This document shows positions 1 through 7,740 of a DNA stretch of 11,729 bases, in pieces. How positions within the stretch are numbered: position 1 is the first letter of the stretch; every line of letters starts with the position of its first letter. The position numbers were made by a program, and so were the translations under genes. The notes beneath the pieces are model-generated. The model was not told the origin of the DNA, did not search any database, and was given only the letters and a program-made list of their open reading frames with translations. The DNA is from an uncultured Clostridia bacterium (GTDB taxonomy: Bacteria; Bacillota; Clostridia; Christensenellales; Pumilibacteraceae). The stretch is taken from the NCBI GenBank assembly GCA_934229275.1, contig CAKQDN010000044.1:1-11729 (forward strand), in the 5' to 3' direction.

Positions 1-2196
1 TCTGCCGTCTATGAAGTGCATGAGAACAATCCGGCACTGCTGCCGTCGCAGCTGTTCGGCTCCGGACTCAAAATCGTGGGCGCATACGCCTTTTCAAGAG
101 ATACCGTGCTCGAGAAAATCGAATTCGCCGAAAATTCTTCGCTCGAAAAACTGGACGACAACGCGTTCAGTTACTGCAATCTTCTCACCGGCGTCGTTTT
201 GCCCGAAGGACTGCAGGACATCGGCGAAGCGTGCTTCTACGAAACTACGGAACTTAAAAACATCGTCATTCCTCGTTCGGTAACGCACATAGGAGTAGGC
301 GCGTTCAACGACGGCGGAATTTATCTCGAAGCGGGCGAATACGTTTATGCCGACAACTGGCTGGTCGCGTATAAAAGCAATCAGCGCGACGTGACGTCGC
401 TCGGCAAAAATCAGATAAAGAACGGAACGTATGCAATCGCGGACAACGTTTTTGCGCTTTGTCCCCGCTTAAACGACGTAACGCTGCCTTCTTCGCTCGA
501 AATACTCGGAACTAACGCTTTTGCGGCATGCACGCAACTTTATAAAGTAGTCATGCCGAAAGTGAGAATTATCGGGCGAGCCGCATTCGCTTCCTGCTCC
601 ATTCTCAGTTCCGTGGACTTCGGCGATAATCTGCAAACCATCGAAAAATATGCGTTTTTCGGATGCGTTACTTTCGATAACAATAAATACAGCCCCGAGG
701 ATACGCTCCCTTCCAGCGTCAGAAAAATCGGCGCGCTCGCGTTCTACAACACCAAATTGTGGAACGAAGCCACCAACGGCGTCATTTTCTGCGGAAAATG
801 GGCAGTCGGCACGACCACGTTCGGAAAGATAAGCGGCATTTACTGGGATTCACTGACTTCTGCCGACCTTCATATTCCGATCGAGGGCGGCAGAGTAGAC
901 TGCGTCGGAATCGGCGACTATGCTTTCATCGTTCAGTGGAATATACCCAAAATTTCGGGTCTTGAAAACATCAGATACATTGGAGAGGGTGCGTTCTACG
1001 GATGTCAGAATCTCGGATCCGTAACGTTCAGCGACGACCTTCGCGAAATTCCCGACTATGCTTTCGCGCATTGTCTGAGCCTTGCGGCGGTAACGCTTCC
1101 GGACAGATTGCGTTCTATCGGCAGATCCGCGTTCTTCGATTGTCAGCGTCTGCGCTCGGTAACCGTTCCCGAAACGGTCGAATCCGTCGGCGAACACGCG
1201 TTTAACTCTTGCATTAACATGACCGAAGTCGTTCTTCCGGAATCGCTGGAAGAAATCGCGTCCTACACGTTCTACGCAAGCGCGATTAAAAACATCACCG
1301 TCGGCGCGAACGTCAAGAAAATCGGAACGAAAGCGTTCGGAAAAAGCCAACTTGCGGAAATCACTTTCGCCGGTAACGTCGAAGAAATCGGTTATGCCGC
1401 ATTCTACAAAACTCAACTTACCGCAATAACTCTTCCCGACAGCCTTACTAAAATCGAAAAAAGCACTTTTTACGGTGCTAACAAACTCAAGAGCATCGAT
1501 TTCGGTTCCGGAGTTAAAGAAATCGGCGACTATGCGTTCTACGGAGCAGACAGCCTCGAAAACGTCGTAATCCCCGAAAACGTTCAATCGATCGGCAGTT
1601 ACGCTTTCGCAAAATCTGTAAACCTTAAGTCGGTCGTTCTGGGTAACACCGTTAAAGAGATCGGCGACTATGCGTTCTACGGCGACGAAAACCTTACGCT
1701 TTACTTTAAAGACGCTCGCGTAGACGAGGGCAAAGCGGAGCGCTGGAATTCTTCTTTCCGTCCCGAAATCTACGGATGTACTTTCGAAAACGGCAGACTT
1801 AAATCGTTCACCGTTTCCGCGGCAACCGTTCATAACTCGCAAATCGTCGTCAAAATAGTCGAGGACGACAGCGAACGCTTCGAACATACGGTAATCTCGC
1901 TCAATATGGCGGTAATCGACGGCTACGAATGCGTCGGATTCACCACGGTCGAAGGCTCGGACGAAGTGCAGTACACGCTCGCGGACGCACTCACTGCACC
2001 CGAAGGCACCGTTCTGTACGCAATATGGAAGGAATACGTTGCTCCGTCCGAACCCGAGCAACCTTCCGAAAATCCCGGAGAGGATAAGCCCGGCGAAAAT
2101 CCCGACCAAACTGCTTCGACCGCACTCGATTCGCCCGAAAGCGCGTCGGCAGCCGAACTTCTCGAAGGTGCGTATTCGGCACTTCTAATCAAGTAA
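1..2196 (+). CDS. BspA-like leucine-rich repeat (LRR_5) surface protein, 5'-truncated by window edge
   Basis: The frame is open from base 1 (S-A-V-Y-E-V-H...), so the true start lies upstream; the GTG at 16 is only an internal codon. At least 731 residues remain. From base 1 to about 1740 it is an array of roughly 19 LRR_5 units of about 23 residues with the pattern (V/L)xxIGxxAFxxCxxLxxVxLPxx, as in Treponema/Bacteroides BspA proteins. Two units are interrupted by longer inserts (about 319-450 and 778-935), each carrying a W-(L/A)-V core. After the LRRs a stretch ending in LYAIW (about 2014-2028) resembles the end of an InlB-type B-repeat. A Pro/Glu/Asn-rich linker (2041-2109) and a short tail ending ALLIK follow. 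No LPXTG signal or C-terminal membrane helix is visible, so any anchor must be N-terminal. The family is linked to adhesion and surface display; the ligand is unknown. It is probably co-transcribed with the next gene. The LRR call is very secure, the function is not. Confidence -1.
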   Translation, partial: SAVYEVHENNPALLPSQLFGSGLKIVGAYAFSRDTVLEKIEFAENSSLEKLDDNAFSYCNLLTGVVLPEGLQDIGEACFYETTELKNIVIPRSVTHIGVGAFNDGGIYLEAGEYVYADNWLVAYKSNQRDVTSLGKNQIKNGTYAIADNVFALCPRLNDVTLPSSLEILGTNAFAACTQLYKVVMPKVRIIGRAAFASCSILSSVDFGDNLQTIEKYAFFGCVTFDNNKYSPEDTLPSSVRKIGALAFYNTKLWNEATNGVIFCGKWAVGTTTFGKISGIYWDSLTSADLHIPIEGGRVDCVGIGDYAFIVQWNIPKISGLENIRYIGEGAFYGCQNLGSVTFSDDLREIPDYAFAHCLSLAAVTLPDRLRSIGRSAFFDCQRLRSVTVPETVESVGEHAFNSCINMTEVVLPESLEEIASYTFYASAIKNITVGANVKKIGTKAFGKSQLAEITFAGNVEEIGYAAFYKTQLTAITLPDSLTKIEKSTFYGANKLKSIDFGSGVKEIGDYAFYGADSLENVVIPENVQSIGSYAFAKSVNLKSVVLGNTVKEIGDYAFYGDENLTLYFKDARVDEGKAERWNSSFRPEIYGCTFENGRLKSFTVSAATVHNSQIVVKIVEDDSERFEHTVISLNMAVIDGYECVGFTTVEGSDEVQYTLADALTAPEGTVLYAIWKEYVAPSEPEQPSENPGEDKPGENPDQTASTALDSPESASAAELLEGAYSALLIK
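1513..1682 (+). repeat. Near-identical 32-bp repeats inside the LRR array
   Basis: Two 32-bp copies at 1513-1544 and 1651-1682 encode the same peptide, VKEIGDYAFYG, and differ at one synonymous base (GAA versus GAG). They start 138 bp apart, which is 46 codons or two 23-residue LRR units. Neighbouring units are much more diverged at the DNA level. This suggests recent duplication or gene conversion within the array. Confidence -1.
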
Positions 2197-2206
2197 TCAA
2201 CTTTAC

Positions 2207-2213
2207 AGGAGAG
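2207..2213 (+). promoter_or_regulatory. Ribosome binding site of the large lipoprotein gene
   Basis: AGGAGAG lies a few bases before the ATG at 2218, inside the 21-bp gap after the LRR gene. There is no room for a separate promoter or terminator in this gap, which supports co-transcription of the two surface-protein genes. Confidence -1.
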
Positions 2214-2217
2214 ACAT

Positions 2218-5200
2218 ATGAATAAATTCAAGAAAATCATTCTTACTGCGGCGCTTGCAGTGACGGCGTTATCCGTAACGGCGTTCTCGGCAGGCTGCAA
2301 TAAGGACACCGAAAAGAAATTTTCGCTTTCTTTCGAAACAAACGGCGCGACCGCAATCTCCGCGGAGTCGGCAACAGAAGGCAGCAAATATACTCTGCCC
2401 AAGCCCGAGCGCGAAGGATACGAATTCGTAGGCTGGTACACGGACGCTTCTTTTTCGGGAAGCCCCGTAACCGAAATCACCGTTTCGTCGGATATGACGT
2501 TCTATGCGAAATGGACTAAACTGTACACGATAACGCTCGACGCGAACGGAGGAAGCGTTTCTTCCGCAACCGTTACCGTTAAGGAAGGCGCAAGCGTGTA
2601 CGACGCGGTTAAAGACATCGTTCCCGTTAAAGGCAACCTCACTTTCGGAGCGTGGTTTGTCGGCGGCAGCGAACTGACTTCTTCCGTAGTTGCAAATGCC
2701 GATATGACGCTCGTCGCGAAGTATAAAGTGGGTTACACCGTCGAAATCTATCTGCAAAAAGCGGATAAGAGCGGCTACGAAAAGAGTGAAACGCTCACTC
2801 TCGAAGGTTATGACGGCGAAGCATATCCCGGAACGACTGCACCCGAAGGCTTTACCGAAGTCGCTAACGAGGACGCTAAAACCGAAGGCACGCTTTCCGA
2901 AAACGCTTCCGAGAACGTGTTCCGTCACTACTACGACCGCAAGTCCGTCAACCTTAAATTTATTTCTGTAGACCCCGTCGGCGGCGAGGAAACCACCGTC
3001 GAACTCAACGACGTTGCGGCTGCAACCGAAATCGAAGCCCCCTCCGACTACGAAGCGGAAGGCTATTGCCTTATCGGTTGGTCGGAAACGGAAGGCGGAA
3101 AAGTAGCCGTTTACGCAAACTATATCTACGATCGTCTTTACAATAAAGGCGACGAAAAGAGAAACGTTTTCGCTCCCGACGCAAGCAAAACTTACTATGC
3201 CGTGTGGGCTGAAGCGTACACCGATATGTTCGGCGGCGCGGACAAAGTTTACTATACCGGCGAAGGCAAAACCGCTTACGTCGAAAGACTCGGCGTGTTC
3301 TACCGTGCGGAAATAAACGGTAACGTGTTCCGTCTCATTCACGACAAGGAAGACAAAACGCTTGTCAAGGGCAAGTTAAACGACGACATGACGTACGTCT
3401 ACTCGAACTTGGAGCGTAACAATCTCGTTGCTTACGAGTATATTCCCGGCGAAAAGAACCTTAATAAAACCAAGTCGATCATCTTCGACGAGTACAACGG
3501 TCTGACGTACATCGAATACAACGACAAAGGCATCGAAACGGCAAATTCGAAGGGCTACTACACGGTCGGCGAAACCGGTGCGTACGAAGCATTTTTCGAA
3601 GAAGGCGCCCGCGTCGATCAGATGCTCGTCTTTATAACCGGAAAAGTGAACGACGCCGACGCGTTCCAGATCCGTAACGACGAAGATATCGCGCTCGGAA
3701 CCGTGCTGCGCGCACAGATGTACGACGGCGAACTCGTGACTTTCCGCGAAGGATACTACAGCATGACGTTTAACGGCTTCGGCGTGGCTACTTTTGCGGG
3801 AGTCGACAACAGCGGAAAGCAGGTTACTTCCAACTATTACTATTCGTTCGACGAAGCGAGAGCGGTGTTTACTTTAAGAACGGCTCAGGGTCAGACCGCC
3901 GCAATCGCTAAACTTCTCGATATAAACGGCAGAAAAGTTTACGCCATTTACGACAAAACAAACGATAAAAACATCACGGTCGGCAAGGCGACGCTCGTCA
4001 CCGACGGCGCGCTGAGAGCCGAATACAACGACGGCAACACCACCGTCGAGGGCTACTACGATACCACCGAATCCGTGTTCGGTTACATCGTAAACTTCTA
4101 CGGCGACAACAAAGAAAACTACAAGTTCCTCGTCACGAGCGTTACTCAGGAAGTCGAAGGCGAGGACGGAAAGACCAAAACCGAAACGACCTATTCGTTC
4201 GAAAAGAAGTACTCGGCTTACGCCGAATACTACTTCAGCGCAGAAAAGGGCATCTACTACGCACCCCTGCTCGTAATCGAAAACGCAAACGGCGACGCGA
4301 AGTTCTACGGCTATACCGCTAACAAGACCTACGAACTCGTTTCCGTGGGTAAGGTTGCGCAGAACGGAGCCGCAGGCGCGTACAGATATACGGCAAAAGA
4401 ATATTTCATCGATAAATTCTCTAAAATAGAAGAAAAGGAAGCCGACGGCACGATCACCTATTGCTATTATATAAAGGGTGACGACGGCGAAGACAAACTG
4501 TGGATGCAGCCGCTCGTCAACGTGCTTATGGTTGAATATGCCGACATCATGGTGGACAGCACGTCCACGCAGTACAGCGTCAACTACTGGTCGTCGTATA
4601 AAATCAAAGACGGCGACGTTCAGACGCTTACCAAAACGTACGACGGCAGCGAAAGCGACAAACTCACCGTCTGGGGCGGATTTGCTCGCTATAACGACGG
4701 AAAAGACAACTACTACGGCACTTTCGCGGCAAACAAAGCAGGCTACTACACGCTGACCTATACCGTAACCGAAAACAAGCAGACCGTTAAAAAGAGCCTG
4801 TATTTCGAACTCGATACCGAAAAAGCGTCGCTTACGAAACTGCAATTCGCACCTTATAAGGCAACCGAACTGCTCGCAGACGGCACCGCTTCGAAAGACT
4901 GCTCGATGGCTCTCGACGGCAAAGGCTCCGCAACGCTGACCTACACCGAAGGCGAGGGCGAAACCGCAACCAAGCAAACGCTTACGGGCGAAGTCACGAC
5001 CACCGGCGCAAAAACCGTATTCGGACAGACCGTTTACAGATTCCGTTCGGGAAGCACCGTGTTCGAATTTATCGGAGTCACCGTTTCGAACACCGCTTAT
5101 TTCGCTCGCTACAATCAGGCTGTAAACGGCGATTACACGCTCGAAAACACCAAACTCACGCTCGACGGCTTCGGATATAACGCTTCGTACACCGACGCGG

Positions 5201-7350
5201 AAGAAAACGAAATCATCGGCTACTATGTTCTCGGCGAAAACGGCGCAATCACCTTCATAAGCGAAAACGGCTATCTGTACTTCGACCTTAAAGACGAAAG
5301 AACGTTCACCAAGCGCGGAGCGGAATACGGAGAGTATGTAGTGCTTAACAACATGACCAACGGCGGTATGTCCGTTATGCTTGACGGCTACGGCAAACTT
5401 ACGGTCAGAGTCACCACGCTCAACGAGGAAACCGGCAAATACGAAACCAAGGACATTGCTACCGACGTTCCCTACGAAATCAAGGACAATTCCTGCATAT
5501 TCTCGTACGTCGCGCCCAACGGCAACACCGTAAACGTCAAAGGTCAGTTCGGCTACGTCCGCAGCAATAACAGCGTCCGTGCGGCACTGCTCATTCAGAA
5601 CGAAGACATCGTTATGAATTACGTCAACACCGCCGACTGGTCAGTTCTGTCGCTCGACGGCTACGGCAATGCAACCAAAGTGGACAAAGAAGGAAAGAAG
5701 GAAACCGGTAATTATTTGCTCATCACCGACAATCTTTTGTACTACACGACCTCTTCCGACGCGTCCATATATAAATACGACTCGATAAACGGCACCATCT
5801 CGCCCGTCGAAAACAAAGCGCGCGGCTACTACACGAAAGGACTCGAATCGCTCGTGTTCACCAAGTACGGCTTTGCTGTGTTCAACGGAGCAACCCGTTA
5901 CTACTACAATGTGGTGGACGGCGTATGCTACATCTATCATCAGGAATTCGACGAGAACGGTCAGACTTTGGCAAACGCCAACAAGTACGGCTTCGTCGAG
6001 GAAGTGTTCGGCGAGTTCGATGCCGAAAAACAATATAACGGCAAAACCTATTACAGTGACGACGGCGGCGCGCTCGTGTTCGACCGCGATCCCGATACCG
6101 CAGATAACTTCAAGATTCCTTTCGAAAGTAAGGAAGGCGTCGAATACCGCAACATCGGTCGTCTTACGTTCACTCCTTCGGGATCCGAACAGTTCGCGGT
6201 TTCCGGTATCGTACAACTCGGCGAAACACCCATGAAATGCACGGTCTATCGTCTGGTAGACGGCGAAAAGTCCGAAACGTTCGCGATTATTCAGATCAAT
6301 GCCCTCAGTTATTTCCGTCTCGATCTCGAAGTCGAATATAACGGCGGAAACGGAAACAACACCTATAACGTCGTTTCCGTGAAGAGAATAGTAAGCGTAC
6401 AGTCCGCCAACTATTGGTACATGGTGCTTATATATCAGATGTTTACCGGTCAGACCGTTTCGCTTCCCAACACCTACGGTTCGGTTCAAATCGTGTACGA
6501 GTACAATGCGGACGGTTCCGCCGGCGCTAACTACGTCACTGCTACGTTCGGTCAGTCCATGAGAGCATACGACGCTAACGGCAATGCGCTCACGTTCGAC
6601 AAAGCGTCGTTCGAACAAGTCGGCGACTCCGGTATGAACTTCATCGCGACCTTCAACGTCAACAATGCCGAAGGTGAGGAAAATCCCGATACGTACACCT
6701 ATAAAATGTACTTCTCGATTTCCGCTTTCCAATATATGAAGGGCGTGTATGCATACAATCTCGTCGCGCTCACCCGCGTGCAGACGCTCGAAACGACCAA
6801 TGGCTACACCGTCGAGATCGAACGCGTAATCACTTCCGATAATTATCAGCCCGGATATCTGTTCTCCGCCAAGATGTACAAAGGCGAAGTAACGGAGGAA
6901 AACCTCGTCGATTACAGCGTCCGTTTCAGCAAGAATAACGTCTGGTACTTAGTTTCGAGAACGCTCGGCGAAAACGATAAGATCACCGCAACCAAGTATT
7001 ATAAACTCACGCTGGTCGAAAAAGACCTCGATATCGAAGAAAACGAGGACGGTACCGTAAAGAAAGTCGTCGCTCCTTACGAAAGAGCCGAAGTTTCCGA
7101 AGAGTTAGGCAAGACTGTCTACGCAAAGGACGGCACCGACTACGTTGATCTCGATTCCGACGGAAATCCGCTTCTTATGACCATTTCGGGCAGAACGTAT
7201 GTCGTCACCGCTTCCGAAAAAGGCGAGGAAGAAGGCACCGTTATCGTAATTGTCGGCGGAGCAAAAAAATATTCGCTTAAATTCTCCGAAGTCGAAGGCG
7301 AAACCGTCTACGAGGCAACCGAAGTAGAAATGACCGCCGAAGAAAACTAA
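2218..7350 (+). CDS. Giant predicted surface lipoprotein with InlB B-repeats, MucBP-like module and a novel repeat region
   Basis: The product has 1710 residues. It starts with a signal peptide: K3/K5/K6, a hydrophobic core at 7-23, then F-S-A-G-C with Cys27 as the probable lipidated residue. The Ser at -3 is not the usual Leu/Val. Residues 35-101, 102-170 and 244-331 are Listeria-Bacteroides (InlB B-type, Flg_new) repeats, with GYEFVGWY at 67-74 and endings FYAKW and YYAVW. Residues 173-241 (start YTVEIYLQKADKSGYEKS, end RHYYDR) resemble the MucBP-like modules that accompany such repeats. Residues from about 332 to 1710 match no family I recognise. They are Tyr-, Asn-, Gly- and acidic-rich, look like beta strand, and contain a degenerate repeat with a core such as LDGYGNAT or LDGFGYNAS. 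No catalytic motif is visible. The probable location is the outer face of the membrane, and a binding or structural role is inferred only. The start is fixed by the signal peptide and a good ribosome binding site. Confidence -1.
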   Translation: MNKFKKIILTAALAVTALSVTAFSAGCNKDTEKKFSLSFETNGATAISAESATEGSKYTLPKPEREGYEFVGWYTDASFSGSPVTEITVSSDMTFYAKWTKLYTITLDANGGSVSSATVTVKEGASVYDAVKDIVPVKGNLTFGAWFVGGSELTSSVVANADMTLVAKYKVGYTVEIYLQKADKSGYEKSETLTLEGYDGEAYPGTTAPEGFTEVANEDAKTEGTLSENASENVFRHYYDRKSVNLKFISVDPVGGEETTVELNDVAAATEIEAPSDYEAEGYCLIGWSETEGGKVAVYANYIYDRLYNKGDEKRNVFAPDASKTYYAVWAEAYTDMFGGADKVYYTGEGKTAYVERLGVFYRAEINGNVFRLIHDKEDKTLVKGKLNDDMTYVYSNLERNNLVAYEYIPGEKNLNKTKSIIFDEYNGLTYIEYNDKGIETANSKGYYTVGETGAYEAFFEEGARVDQMLVFITGKVNDADAFQIRNDEDIALGTVLRAQMYDGELVTFREGYYSMTFNGFGVATFAGVDNSGKQVTSNYYYSFDEARAVFTLRTAQGQTAAIAKLLDINGRKVYAIYDKTNDKNITVGKATLVTDGALRAEYNDGNTTVEGYYDTTESVFGYIVNFYGDNKENYKFLVTSVTQEVEGEDGKTKTETTYSFEKKYSAYAEYYFSAEKGIYYAPLLVIENANGDAKFYGYTANKTYELVSVGKVAQNGAAGAYRYTAKEYFIDKFSKIEEKEADGTITYCYYIKGDDGEDKLWMQPLVNVLMVEYADIMVDSTSTQYSVNYWSSYKIKDGDVQTLTKTYDGSESDKLTVWGGFARYNDGKDNYYGTFAANKAGYYTLTYTVTENKQTVKKSLYFELDTEKASLTKLQFAPYKATELLADGTASKDCSMALDGKGSATLTYTEGEGETATKQTLTGEVTTTGAKTVFGQTVYRFRSGSTVFEFIGVTVSNTAYFARYNQAVNGDYTLENTKLTLDGFGYNASYTDAEENEIIGYYVLGENGAITFISENGYLYFDLKDERTFTKRGAEYGEYVVLNNMTNGGMSVMLDGYGKLTVRVTTLNEETGKYETKDIATDVPYEIKDNSCIFSYVAPNGNTVNVKGQFGYVRSNNSVRAALLIQNEDIVMNYVNTADWSVLSLDGYGNATKVDKEGKKETGNYLLITDNLLYYTTSSDASIYKYDSINGTISPVENKARGYYTKGLESLVFTKYGFAVFNGATRYYYNVVDGVCYIYHQEFDENGQTLANANKYGFVEEVFGEFDAEKQYNGKTYYSDDGGALVFDRDPDTADNFKIPFESKEGVEYRNIGRLTFTPSGSEQFAVSGIVQLGETPMKCTVYRLVDGEKSETFAIIQINALSYFRLDLEVEYNGGNGNNTYNVVSVKRIVSVQSANYWYMVLIYQMFTGQTVSLPNTYGSVQIVYEYNADGSAGANYVTATFGQSMRAYDANGNALTFDKASFEQVGDSGMNFIATFNVNNAEGEENPDTYTYKMYFSISAFQYMKGVYAYNLVALTRVQTLETTNGYTVEIERVITSDNYQPGYLFSAKMYKGEVTEENLVDYSVRFSKNNVWYLVSRTLGENDKITATKYYKLTLVEKDLDIEENEDGTVKKVVAPYERAEVSEELGKTVYAKDGTDYVDLDSDGNPLLMTISGRTYVVTASEKGEEEGTVIVIVGGAKKYSLKFSEVEGETVYEATEVEMTAEEN
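3475..5900 (+). repeat. Degenerate protein repeat (hydrophobic-D/N-G-Y/F-G core) within the lipoprotein
   Basis: Cores recur at about residues 420 (SIIFDEYNGLTY), 516 (MTFNGFGVAT), 816 (LTVWGGFARY), 899 (LDGKGSAT), 982 (LDGFGYNAS), 1055 (LDGYGKLTV), 1146 (LDGYGNAT) and 1212 (LVFTKYGFAVF). Several are followed some 15-25 residues later by a G-Y-Y or G-N-Y turn and another strand. Spacing is roughly 65-95 residues, with a longer gap between 516 and 816 where copies are weaker. Found by eye; unit borders are approximate. Confidence -1.
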
Positions 7351-7370
7351 CAGGTTCAAAAAACAAACGC

Positions 7371-7413
7371 AAAAGCGCATTTCCGCAAAAAAGGATTTGC
7401 GCTTTTTGTTTTT
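7371..7413 (+). terminator. Rho-independent terminator after the lipoprotein gene
   Basis: AAAAGCGC (7371-7378) pairs with GCGCTTTT (7399-7406). The stem continues with A7379-T7398 and, past a small internal loop, TCC (7382-7384) with GGA (7393-7395). The downstream arm runs into a T-rich tail, TTTTTGTTTTT (7403-7413). It sits 20 bp after the stop codon and should end the surface-protein operon. Confidence -1.
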
Positions 7414-7447
7414 AAACGTTTTTCCTTGAATCCGAACGCCTTGCCGT

Positions 7448-7527
7448 ATTTTCGAACCGATTGAAACGAATTCGGACAAATTCGTGCATTTTCGAGCCGT
7501 TTCAAACGAACTTGTGCGGCTCGTGAC
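7448..7527 (+). repeat. Degenerate 40-bp tandem repeat
   Basis: Two adjacent units, 7448-7487 and 7488-7527, start ATTTTCGAACCG and ATTTTCGAGCCG. Their first 23 bases agree at 20 positions; the second halves are diverged. CGAATTCGG of the first unit recurs once more at about 7529. Confidence -1.
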
Positions 7528-7619
7528 GAATTCGGGAGTTTTTATACGCTTTCAAACAAATCAAAACGTTTTCCGACAAAATCGGACGGCGGCGCGGAAT
7601 AAAGACGGTTTACGACAAA

Positions 7620-7650
7620 AGTGTACATTTATGCCGCCGAGTGTACATTT
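7620..7650 (+). repeat. Phased 11-bp direct repeats upstream of the degV promoter
   Basis: AGTGTACATTT occurs exactly at 7620-7630 and 7640-7650, a period of 20 bp or about two helical turns. Each contains the palindrome TGTACA. The second copy ends 3 bp before the -35 box. The placement fits a pair of activator or repressor sites; no regulator gene is present in the window. Confidence -1.
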
Positions 7651-7653
7651 TAT

Positions 7654-7682
7654 TTGACATTTTAACCGAACGGTGCTATAAT
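7654..7682 (+). promoter_or_regulatory. Perfect-consensus sigma-A promoter for degV and the GNAT gene
   Basis: TTGACA (7654-7659) and TATAAT (7677-7682) are separated by exactly 17 bp. Transcription should start near 7689, giving an untranslated leader of about 50 nt. The spacer holds a small inverted repeat, ACCG-AA-CGGT (7665-7674). A fully consensus promoter predicts strong expression unless it is repressed. Confidence -1.
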
Positions 7683-7729
7683 TGTCACGATAATAACTAA
7701 ATTCGACATTTTCGGATAAAATTCCACAC

Positions 7730-7734
7730 AGGAG
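7730..7734 (+). promoter_or_regulatory. Ribosome binding site of degV
   Basis: AGGAG lies 6 bp before the ATG at 7741 and fixes that start. Confidence -1.
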
Positions 7735-7740
7735 AAAATT

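Larger units (their letters stand above)
7414..7653. other. Non-coding interval rich in small inverted repeats
   Basis: No credible gene is seen here. The stretch contains ACGAATT/AATTCGT (7466-7472 with 7479-7485), CGAGCCG/CGGCTCG (7493-7499 with 7517-7523) and TCCGA/TCGGA (7572-7576 with 7582-7586). None has a T-tract directly after it, so they are not obvious terminators. The sequence is dominated by variants of TTTCGA, CGAA and CAAA, and looks like degenerate spacer DNA upstream of the next promoter. Confidence -1.

Noticed and set aside
16..18. GTG at 16 as the start of the LRR gene
   Set aside because: The frame is open to base 1, the sequence is already mid-domain there, and no ribosome binding site is present; the gene is simply cut by the window.
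850..2109. Long minus-strand open frame (419 codons) opposite the LRR gene
   Set aside because: It is a shadow of the LRR coding frame. The translation has no recognisable domain, and the sense gene's avoidance of TTA, CTA and TCA codons leaves the antisense frame open.
2269..6732. Several minus-strand open frames of 357-367 codons opposite the lipoprotein gene (2269-3342, 3874-4977, 5641-6732)
   Set aside because: They have low-complexity composition rich in F, V and R, no domains and no convincing ribosome binding site. The plus frame has a signal peptide and known domains.
7600..7660. CRISPR-like repeat-spacer pattern from the AGTGTACATTT copies
   Set aside because: There are only two copies of 11 bp with a 9-bp gap and no cas genes; placement at a promoter fits operator sites better.
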